This document shows, one piece after another, positions 9,711 through 19,500 of a stretch of 37,500 bases of DNA. Under the pieces are notes generated by a model. It did no database searches and was not told the origin of the DNA. It saw only the letters and a program-made list of their open reading frames with translations. The position numbers and the translations under genes were made by a program. Position 1 is the first letter of the stretch. Each line of letters starts with the position of its first letter. Source of the stretch: Mesostigma viride (taxonomy: Eukaryota; Streptophyta; Mesostigmatophyceae; Mesostigmatales; Mesostigmataceae); contig RPFO01000310.1 of NCBI GenBank assembly GCA_009746045.1, forward strand, positions 2,970,945 through 3,008,444. Reading direction: 5' to 3'.

Positions 9711-12700
9711 CTAGCCTTGGATTGGCAACACTCCCTTGCAGACCGAGCTCCCACAATGGCATGCTTCCCGTACCCTGGCAGGCTGTTCCCTGCCCAAAAC
9801 TGAAGTCTCCCGCTCAGGTAGCCTGGGATGTGTACCAGAAACGTGGGCGGCGTTGCCATCCCTCTTTGAAGCATCAAAGGGTCGTGTATGCCTCTCTGAT
9901 GTGCTGAGGTCATCAGCATTGTTGCTAACATCCTTGCTTGCAGTCGCTTTGGTGGTGAATGGCAGCAAATGGCGCATATCCGGGCTTGGACTTGGTTTAC
10001 AAGGTTCAGCATGTCCATGCAGGCAGCTAACCAGATCAGCTGCACAGGCATTGTCATGATAGAAAGCCCGAGGGGAAGCGTCAGCCTCACGGGGATTCTC
10101 TACAGTATGTCCATTCGCCGGCGTGGCATCCCCAGAATAACTGAACGTGAGCTCCTCATTCGCCGCAATATCGCGGCGCGCAAAAAAGGCAACCTCAGGG
10201 AGTGGTCCCCCGCCGACCTTGCGCACCAGGTACTGCGTCAAATTGCCGCCGTCACAGGAGTGATTGATGAAGCGGCCGATGTTGCCCCTGCGCCCTGCGT
10301 CGATATTTATGCGGAGGCAGGCGGTGCCGGAGGGAAGCAGCTCCCGCGCAACCAGCAGGTAGCGGGCACCAGGATTAGTACCAGAGGTTGGGGCGAGGTC
10401 CTCCTGCTGGAGACGTTCCCGCGCCTCGGCTGTTGTCAGCCGCTCGCCTGTGCGTTGCAGCGAGGCCAGATAAGTTGTAAACAAGTTGGGTGATATGAGT
10501 CAAACAGCGGCCGTCCGTGACCTGTCCACATCTCCGTGAGACACGCCCCCGTCAGGACTGGATTTCAAACTTGCAGCACCAGTAGAATATTCTCATGGAT
10601 GGACAGGATGGTCCTAATCTCACTTAAAATGGTATGTGTATCATCTGATGGGCACCGACGTCCCACAGCAAGTGATATACTTGTCAACAAAAGGATTTCA
10701 GGTTTGGATCGTAGCCATCTCGTCAGGATGAAGACGGACAGCAACTCTTTGTAATAGCAAAGAGACAACCAGCGCAGGCCAGAAATATGTCATGCGACAC
10801 TAGCATGCTATCTATGGGCATGCAGCTAAGGGGGCTGAACTCACTGTCCCCACAGCAGGCAGCCACACACCCTACAACAGCTCTCTGCCATACGCCACCA
10901 GCATGCTATATGGAAGCTGCAAACGGGATGAAGTCACTGTCCCCATACCCGGCAGCCATGCACCCTACAGCAGCCCTTATCTCTAGTGGTTTACAGCGCC
11001 TGTACAGACTTAGCCCTGTGATAAAAAATTAGCCCGGTGATCAACAAACAAAAATGCTAGCCGTCATGACCATTGCAGCCCTTCCTTCCTCGCACGGTGT
11101 GACAAGGGCGGCTAGAACTGGGCAAAGCGACCCCTTAGTGTTACCGTGTCTGTCACAGAGTATAGGTAGGTAGGCACAGAGTATAGGTAGGTAGGCACAG
11201 AGTATAGGTAGGTAGGCACAGAGTATAGGTAGGTAGGCACAGAGTATAGGTAGGTAGGCACAGAGTATAGGTAGGTAGGCACAGAGTATAGGTAGGTAGG
11301 CACAGAGTATAGGTAGGTAGGCACCCCGCCATCGCAGGCACCTTGCACCGGGGCAGCAGCGCACCCGTGCCATCAAATCCGACATGATGTGACCAGCAGT
11401 GCTTGTCCAGCACACTATAGTTTCAGTGGATACGCTCTGGGTAATTGACTGCTACCGCGTCAGGCCGCCACAAGGTGCCAGCTGTCACTGCTATTCACAT
11501 GATTGCCGCCTTGCTAGTCATGCTGGCAGTCTCTTTTAAAGAAGGGTACCTCCAACGTGCGTGAGTGTGTGAGTACGGGCAGTCTCACGGGTGCAGGCAG
11601 CTCGGCACCTCCAAAAGGTGCGCGCCGTAGTGCACAGATGAAGTACCTGCGCGGTGGTGAGGCACCTGTGCACTCGGTGGTGCAGGGATGAGCTAGCTGG
11701 GTGCTCCCAACCGGTGCATGCTGGCAGTTTCGCGAGGGCAGGCAGATTACAAGGCCTTCATCATACCAAGCAAGAGCCTAGCAAGCTGGACTCATGTACA
11801 TACTCATGAATGGGGTGTCACGCTGTTTCTAGTATGGCAAAGAGGTGGAAAAGGCGACAACATGTAACTGCCAGATTACCCACAGACATACATGACGTGC
11901 ATATGTGACAGAGACTACACATAGAAGCGCATAGGGTGCACACGCCGCACACATAAGACAAAATCACAGTCTGAATTTACACTGGCATACATGCACACAA
12001 CCCGCGCGGTGCATACGATGCATACGAGGTGCATACAATGCACACGACGCATATAATGCGTACAGTGCATCCAGTGCATCCAGTGCACACAGTGCACCCA
12101 GCGCACACAGTGCATACAGTGCACACAGTGCATACAGTGCATACAGTGCATACAGTGCATACAGTGCATCCAGTGCATACGACACACACACCATATGATC
12201 CCACCTGCGTATATACACACAAAGGCGCCGCGATGGATTGCAGCCGTGGCGTACAGTCCCCACCCCTTGCCCCTCTTCTTCTCCAGGTGCAGCCCCTGCT
12301 GTGGGCCCCGTTGGACCACGCGATTTCGGCAGGCTGCCAGGGTGCAGGAACAGGCAGGGCCACACTCGAACAGGGGCCCTATCCAAGGCAGGCCAAGCCA
12401 AGGATCTCTTTGAAGCGCCACCAACCTCCCCGCCTCATCATACTGGCCCTCCCGTGTGCTGGTTATACAAGGGCAAAAGCCTGGCTGGCAACCTCCGTCC
12501 GATGACCCCTGCGTTGTTCGGCACGGACACGGAGAATGTCAGGAGAGCAGTTCCGGTAAGCGCAGGAATACGGAGTCGCAGATGGCGGGTTCTAGGCACA
12601 GACCGGGGTGGCGTGTAGCAGAGCTAGTGCCCGGCACTCACACATTGGCATCCAACCTCCGCAGAGGCATCAGTCGCTTGTTTGGCACTCTCGGCGCGGC

Positions 12701-12998
12701 GTATGGGTCCATCCCGGTCATACGGAACGCAACTTTCCTTTACGTATTCGCATGCGTCAAAGTATTTCTCGCCATCATAGCTGCAGAGGAAAGGCACCGG
12801 CTTCTCTTCCTGGCCCCTACTGGCATCCTGAGCGCGTAGGGTGTGCACGACTTTGCCTGCCTGCCGCAGAGATCGACAGGTCATCGCAGCATTTGCTACA
12901 TCCCCTCGAGGAAGTCGGAGGAGTATGTTCACCCATGTTTCCACGGTAATTCCACACACCTTTGAAAAAGCCGCAGGCCTGGTTATGTGAGTAATCAT
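9711..12998 (-). CDS. SUVR3: SUVR3-like SET-domain histone lysine methyltransferase with F-box-like N-terminus
   Basis: Four exons on the minus strand: 12998-12642, 12484-12205, 10447-10091 and 9799-9711. All junctions are GT-AG and phase-compatible, giving 360 residues (Arabidopsis SUVR3 is about 340). Residues about 18-60 are F-box-like (VETWVNILLRLP, MTCRSLRQ). Exon 2 completes a Cys-rich pre-SET (GCQC, FCPC, ECGPACSC) and starts SET (GWGLYA, GAFVCIYAG). Exon 3 carries the SET core: LPSGTACLRINIDA, RFINHSCDGGN (N274-C277) and EELTFSY (Tyr316). Exon 4 has the post-SET CHCGSSVC and stops at 9711. The family uses S-adenosylmethionine to methylate histone lysines, H3K9 in the best-studied SUVR relatives. 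The substrate here is inferred. The start at 12998 is the first ATG before the F-box-like segment. The donor of exon 3 and acceptor of exon 4 are the least certain junctions. Confidence 0.88.
11153..11324. repeat. 21-bp minisatellite, about 8 units
   Basis: Near-perfect tandem copies of a 21-bp unit containing AGAGTATAGGTAGGT. Because 21 is a multiple of three, long frames stay open on the minus strand (heptapeptide CLPTYTL), but these are repeat artefacts inside an intron. Confidence 0.9.
12010..12185. repeat. TGCATACAG-type short tandem array
   Basis: Imperfect array of about 9-bp units (GTGCATACA, GTGCATCCA, GTGCACACA) in intron 2 of the SUVR3-like gene. The purest part is 12110-12180. 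It keeps frames open on both strands, giving His/Thr- or Cys/Thr-rich translations that I do not regard as genes. Confidence 0.85.
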
Positions 12999-13557
12999 GC
13001 GAGTATTTTTTTTTTTTGCCACAGGATGCCCGTCGGTCTTTCATATGGTTAGATAATCAACGCATACTTATAGGGGAGCTGGAGCAACTGCGCCGTGCAA
13101 TCGGGAAGGACGGCGCAGTACTGAAATTCCCACGCCATTGCATGTCACGCCCCGGTGGTCCCTGCCATTCTTGCAAAGCGGTGCAAAATTTTGCTGTAGT
13201 GCCGAGAACTGAGTATTGCCTTATTTTACTGCCTTGCTGGCGCCTGGCAGCCATGTTGGATTCACTGCGATCCTGGCAACAATCGACAACGCTGCCAATT
13301 GTCACTTTGTGCCACGTGGCTGTCGCTTGTAAATGGTGACCTCATGATCAGCTACAGCAAACTCTCCCTCGTTCGGTGTCGAGTTCCACGAACGAGGACT
13401 TCCCAGCTTGCATGTTGCACCTTGTAACCTCGTTTGCCCGTGCAAAGCGAGGCCATGGCAATCCGTCTAGTCAGCTTCGGCAAGGCTTGGGCTACCGCAA
13501 GAAATTGACCGCCGCTCGTGGAAATGCAGCAATTTTCGGATCCCGGTTTGGCCGAAA
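12999..13557. promoter_or_regulatory. Shared head-to-head promoter region
   Basis: About 560 bp separates the start codon of the SUVR3-like gene (minus) from that of the channel gene (plus), so both promoters must lie here unless an undetected leader exon extends further. A run of 12 T (13007-13018 on the plus strand) lies next to the SUVR3 start. I see no clear TATA box and cannot place the transcription starts. Confidence 0.5.
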
Positions 13558-16500
13558 ATGGCGGATCTAAGCTTAGACCGGTATCTCGGTGTTATCGTGC
13601 TCCTTTCGCTCGCGTTTTTCGGGAATGCACAGCAAAGCGCGGGAAACGTTGCATCCGATTCTACGATAAGAGTTTTTGTCTTCGACGATCCTCCTTTTGT
13701 CAACGTGGCAGGAGCCTCAGCGAACGGGCTTCTTGGAGCCGTGATCAGCCCTAAGGATCGCAGAGAACATGCCCTGTAAGTTCCTTGAAGACGAGTGCGA
13801 GTGAAGTAATCACGAGCAGGCTGATGGTAGCTGTCTATGCCTTTTCCATCCTACTTCATAGCTTCATGTTGTCGTTTCGCTTCTTCGCCTCAAGCACAAC
13901 CTCACTATCATGCATAATTGGTACCAGGTACACCGGTCGAACGGTGCTAAGCGTAAGAGGTTTCCACGGGGCCGCAGCATTGCCCGTCAATATGATCAAA
14001 TGCGGAAAGAATCGCGATTACCTATACAAGGTTTCTGGAGGCATGCCAAGAACCTTACCGTAGAGGTCAGGCGTTATAACCTTCTACTGTCCCTAAAGTA
14101 GCGAATCTAGAATTACACATTACCATCATTTGTTAAAGAGGGCGTTCATAGAGACATGGATTTTGTCGAATTCAATAATGTCTTTATGCCATTTAAGGAT
14201 ACCTGCTACCTGAACAGGGCTCTCCCATTACTGCCCTAATACCTAAGCCAAGGGCTACCTGCTTGAGCTTTTCCCTTCCACAAATCTTCCCTTGGAAACC
14301 TGCATGTATGTAATAAAACTTTCCATTTTTCGGTGCTAGCTCGGCTGGTAGTTCCTCGTGATGACCAGATGGGATGAGGCCATCCGGTGGGCGAGCTCAC
14401 CCTTCTGGCCCTGTTATTAAAGTAGCCCCTAGCTATTGATAGGAACCGATTGGGTAGCCGGACTGCTCTTACCACTTAAGAATATAACAACAAACTAGGT
14501 AGCCGGTGGGCAACCTCCCCCCAGTTTCCTGTTGCTGTACTCTGCCCTCACCTCTAGTGTCTGCTAGGCGTTAGTGACAGCTGTGGGGGCAAGCTTGCTG
14601 AGGCATGTTGCTACACGAGAGTGACAGCTGTGGGGGCAAGCTTCCCCTGGCGTGCTTTGGGTGCAGTTCCAATTCCAATTCCGTGTATTGTTTAGTAAGT
14701 TGTGTGATTGTTTAGTAAGTTGCTTCGCCAGATACAACTGCGTTGATAGCCTCGGCACGGGGATTGGGTGCCAAACCACTCGCAACGCCTCTTTCTTGCT
14801 GTCTTTGCACCTAAAGGTCGCCCATCATCATCAATGCTCATTCCTGGAGCAGTAATGCACTCAAGTAGCATCACAGGGTGTAAATTACCGGGGTGCAGGA
14901 CGGGCATTTCCAGGATCAAGACTGCCTTCTGAGTTGCCTGAGGGATCGTTCATCCTCATGGACACATAATACTATGAATTTTATTATCCTTGGGTGTGTC
15001 CTGCCTGGAATTTCGTCTCGCATCTTATACGGAGCAACCATGTTTTGGACTCTGCACGTGCCTGGATCCTCACCTTGAATTGTATCCCTGGTGTTGAACA
15101 TGGCCACCCTGGGACTTTGTTTTGAAAGTTGCACCCTGGGACCTTGTTTCGAATCTCACACACTGTTTTGTGACCTTGTTTTGTGTACCTTGGAACCTTG
15201 TGCACCTGCAGCAACATGCCCAAGTTTGGCTACGCGCTCTCGTTCCTCAACCTACTGGCGCTTCACGAGGGCCTGTCCTATCAAGTGGACACCAAACGTA
15301 AGACGTGTGGCATGTGGCAACACTGTTTCTGGCATCCATCCTGTGCATGCGGTCACGGTCTGCACGAGAGCCTGTCCTACCAAGTGGACACCAAACGTAA
15401 GACGTGCAGCATGTGGCATGTTTTACAACGCTCATTCTGGCATCCATCGCTGGAATTACTGAAAATGCAAGGATCAAAGCGTGCTGTGATAGCTATTTTT
15501 GTTTCTTTGTGAAACAGCCAAGCAACGCTGGGAGCATGGCTTGGTCAAGTGCAACTGGAAAATGCCGGCAGCAGGCACTGCCCATTTGGTGCTCGACTGA
15601 GAAACGAAAACCTTGCATGTTTTCCATGCGGGTGTCTTCATGGCATTCCTCACTGAATGATTGCCTTCGTTTACAAACTAACAAAATGAAAAGTATCCAC
15701 TCCTGGTTGGTGATGTAAAAAATGTCCAAGTTTTCCACACCTACTGCGTGCCAGATGCCTTGGTTATGGTATCATACGCTTCAGAGGAAAGATGCAAGCG
15801 CTTGACCTAATGATAACGAGACAACCAGCGCTTCAATACATCTCTTTCCATGTGGCGTGCTTGCCACGTGTGCGGTGCGCCTTCTCTTCTATGGTGTGGT
15901 GTCACTACCGATAGCAGATAGCAGATAGCGATAGCAGATAGTGATAGCAGATAGCGATAGCAGATAGCGATAGCAGATAGCGATAGCAGATAGCGACAGC
16001 AGATAGCGACAGCAGATAGCGATAGCAGATAGCAGATAGCAATAGCAGGTAGCGATAGCAGATAGCAGATAGCAGATAGCAGATAGCGATAGCAGATAGC
16101 GATAGCAGATAGCGATAGCAGATAGCGATAGCAGATAGCGATAGCAGATAGCGATAGCAGATAGCGATAGCAGATAGCGATAGCAGATAGCGACAGCAGA
16201 TAGCGACAGCAGATAGCGACAGCAGATAGCGATAGCAGATAGCAATAGCAGGTAGCGATAGCAGATAGCGATAGCAGATAGCGATAGCAGATAGCGATTG
16301 CAGATAGCGATAGCAGATAGCGATAGCAGATAGCGATAGCAGATACACTAGTGTCTGTCTGCTCAGTGTGTGACATGGGTGCCACGTATATGTGCCTTTC
16401 TCTCTTGTGTGATGTGGGTGTTTTGGTTCCAATGCACTGGAGTATATTTGTTGCTATCCCCATGATCTGTCCTGTGTGTCATGGGCGCAAGATGCCTTCT

Positions 16501-19500
16501 CTTCCGTGGCACTAACGAAAACGAATGTTTCACGCGCTGTATTTTGCTGCTCCTCGTGTGCCGCGCATGTTCATGGGTGGACACATCCTGCGTGCCAGAC
16601 GCCAGCGCGGGCCAGATCTGCAATGCGATGGTGGAGGACATGTTTAGCCCTAATGCGACGGTGCGCACGGACCACACCGTATTAGCATAGTAGTGTACAT
16701 AGTAGTGCCACTGCGCATTGTAGCGTACATAGTAGTGCCACTCCTGTGCCGCCCACCGTGCATGAGGCCATGGGTCATGCGGCTTATCTTGCATCAGAAA
16801 CACGTACTGTGTGTGCAGTCGTTGTTCGCGTAGGTCGCATGATGCATGATGGTGTACCGACCGTGCGTGAGCATATAGCATAGTAGCATATTCGGTCTTG
16901 GTCTGTGTTCCATCCGCGTATTGGTGGAGCGTACCTTGATGACATGATGAGATGGGAGCATCATTGGTGCTTCAATTGATACTGGTGGTGGTGGATGAGA
17001 TGGGAGCATCATTGGTGCTTCAATTGATACTGGTGGTGGTGGATGAGATGGGAGCATCATTGGTGCTTCAATTGATGCTGGTGGTGGTGGATGAGATGGG
17101 AGCATCATTGGTGCTTCAATTGATACTGGTGGTGGTGGATGAGATGGGAGCATCATTGGTGCTTCAATTGATACTGGTGGTGGTGGATGAGATGGGAGCA
17201 TCATTGGTGCTTCAATTGATGCTGGTGGTGGTGCATGAGATGGGAGCATCATTGGTGCTTCAATTGATACTGGTGGTGGTGGATGAGATGGGAGCATCAT
17301 TGGTGCTTCAATTGATACTGGTGGTGGTGGATGAGATGGGAGCATCATTGGTGCTTCAATTGATGCTGGTGGTGGTGGATGAGATGGGAGCATCATTGGT
17401 GCTTCAATTGATGCTGGTGGTGGTGGATGAGATGGGAGCATCATTGGTGCTTCAATTGATACTGGTGGTGGTGGATGAGATGGGAGCATCATTGGTGCTT
17501 CAATTGATGCTGGTGGTGGTGGATGAGATGGGAGCATCATTGGTGCTTCACTTGATGCTGGTGGTGGTGGATGAGATGGGAGCATCATGGGTGCTTCAAT
17601 TGATACTGGTGGTGGTGGATGAGATGGGAGCATCATTGGTGCTTCAATTGACAGTCATGATGGCGCATGAGATGGGAGCATCATTGGTGCTTCAATTGAT
17701 GCTGGTGGTGGTGGATGAGATGGGAGCATCATTGGTGCTTCAATTGATACTGGTGGTGGTGGATGAGATGGGAGCATCATTGGTGCTTCAATTGATAGTC
17801 ATGATGGCGCATGAGATGGGAGCATCATTGGTGCTTCAATTGATGCTGGTGGTGGTGGATGAGATGGGAGCATCATTGGTGCTTCAATTGATAGTCATGA
17901 TGGCGCATGAGATGGGAGCATCATTGGTGCTTCAATTGATGCTGGTGGTGGTGCATGAGATGGGAGCATCATTGGTGCTTCAATTGATGCTGGTGGTGGT
18001 GGATGAGATGGGAGCATCATTGGTGCTTCAATTGATGCTGGTGGTGGTGGATGAGATGGGAGCATCATTGGTGCTTCAATTGATACTGGTGGTGGTGGAT
18101 GAGATGGGAGCATCATTGGTGCTTCAATTGATGCTGGTGGTGGTGGATGAGATGGGAGCATCATTGGTGCTTCAATTGATACTGGTGGTGGTGCATGAGA
18201 TGGGAGCATCATTGGTGCTTCAATTGATACTGGTGGTGGTGGATGAGATGGGAGCATCATTGGTGCTTCAATTGATGCTGGTGGTGGTGGATGAGATGGG
18301 AGCATCATTGGTGCTTCAATTGATACTGGTGGTGGTGGATGAGATGGGAGCATCATTGGTGCTTCAATTGATGCTGGTGGTGGTGCATGAGATGGGAGCA
18401 TCATTGGTGCTTCAATTGATGCTGGTGGTGGTGCATGAGATGGGAGCATCATTGGTGCTTCAATTGATGCTGGTGGTGGTGGATGAGATGGGAGCATCAT
18501 TGGTGCTTCAATTGATAGTCATGATGGCGCATAACTTGTTGGCATCATACGTAAATTCGCTCGATACTGATGATGGTGCATATCTGTACATGGCTAGCGT
18601 GAATCGTGTTACGTCAGATCTCTCAGATGACTTAACCATTAAGGATACAGCCACAGCCCATGTGAAGAGCCGCCAGCTGGAATACCAGTGGCGCCTAAGG
18701 TGCCCAATCGCTGCTCAATGGACACCCTGGCCGTGATGGGGCTGCCGACTGGTGCCGCCAGGGGAGCCCTTGTGTGACAGGAAACGGCACCAGTGCAGGA
18801 TAATTGTCGGTACCCCGTGGAGACTTCGGTGATTATTTAGGGCCCTTCGGTGATTGTTTAGGGCTTGCTTGCTGACTTCTTGAAGCTAGGATGCTCATTA
18901 TCGTCGCCGACCAATACACCCTGCAGGGTCTGTCCGTCGCGCTCGTCCCCCTTCCCCGCTTCCCTGACTCGGCCGAGTATGAGTCGCACCCATGCGACCG
19001 CCACTTCCACCTCAAGGTGAGGCGAGGCGCGAATGCTTTATTGTTTATCTAAGGGGACTGTTTTCCCGCCTCCTCCACTCGGCCGTGTACGAGTCCCACC
19101 CGTGCGGCCGCCACTTCCACCTGAAGGTGAGGGGAATGAGCAAGTAATGCACACACTAACTACTTGTGGATCAAGGCAAGGTTGTTGCATACCACGCGTA
19201 TGAGGGCCTACCTTACCTACAAAGGCATACCACGTGTATGAGGACCTACCATGCCTACAAAGGCATACCATTCTTAGGAATGTACTACTGTACCATGCTT
19301 ATGAAGGCGGAGGAAGCTGGGAAGGTGAGGTCAAGGCATGAGAAGGTGTGTTAATGAATAGCTGGTGTTGTGTGTTCTTTATTTACCTGATTGTACATTC
19401 CAAGCATTTTGGTATGTATATAGATGAGTAATGCTGGCATTGGTTCGTGCGCAGTACTGTGTATTGCTGGCGTGCATCCAGCGCCCAAGGCAGGGGCAGT

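Larger units (their letters stand above)
10448..12204 (-). other. Large second intron of the SUVR3-like gene
   Basis: This 1.76-kb intron interrupts the SET domain inside the YAGE motif. The Gly codon is split, and the Glu follows in the next exon. It contains a 21-bp minisatellite (11153-11324), a TGCATACAG-type array (about 12010-12185) beginning about 20 nt into the intron on the gene strand, and two diverged copies of a segment containing CACTGTCCCCA (about 10840 and 10935). I see no nested gene. Confidence 0.6.
13558..16660 (+). other. Channel gene: signal peptide and first S1-lobe exons
   Basis: Exon 1 encodes a signal peptide (hydrophobic core GVIVLLSLAFFG, likely cleavage near NAQ) and the opening strand of a type-2 periplasmic-binding-protein fold, IRVFVFDDPPFVNV, comparable to the PPFV strand of GluR0. 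Exon 2 (13928-14059) adds about 44 residues with no recognised counterpart, so the PPFV strand is separated from the next S1 element by an insertion, or exon 2 is wrong. Exon 3 (15212-15297) gives KFGYALSFLNLLALHEGLSY, matching the G-F-x-x-D-L-L helix and following strand of S1, although the usual Asp is absent. Exon 4 (16599-16660) reads QICNAMVEDMF and joins in phase. Confidence 0.65.

Noticed and set aside
11041-11415. Minus-strand frames with CLPTYTL or YLYSVPT repeats
   Set aside because: Produced by the 21-bp minisatellite in a SUVR3 intron.
12029-12505. His/Thr-rich plus-strand frame over the TGCATACAG array
   Set aside because: Antisense to a SUVR3 exon and created by the short tandem repeat.
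15905-16345. CRISPR array
   Set aside because: Contiguous tandem units without unique spacers in a eukaryotic intron. The same holds for the other arrays in the window.
15807-16463. Three overlapping minus-strand frames of over 100 codons
   Set aside because: All read the same 13-bp array in different registers.
16794-17636. Minus-strand Pro-rich repeat protein (PSHPPPPASIEAP)
   Set aside because: Mirror of the same minisatellite. No start context, signal peptide or flanking coding signal supports it.
16952-18736. 594-codon plus-strand frame of 16-residue repeats (MGASLVLQLILVVVDE)
   Set aside because: Every unit is the same 48-bp minisatellite, the opposite strand is equally open, and it lies in an intron of the channel gene. 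The openness follows from unit length.
18541-18736. Possible extra channel exon after the minisatellite (VKSRQLEYQWRL)
   Set aside because: Its candidate acceptor and donor do not join in phase with the neighbouring exons.
19272-19325. Possible S1 exon ending LMKAEEAGK with a GTGAGG donor
   Set aside because: No acceptor gives a phase-0 start without a stop codon.
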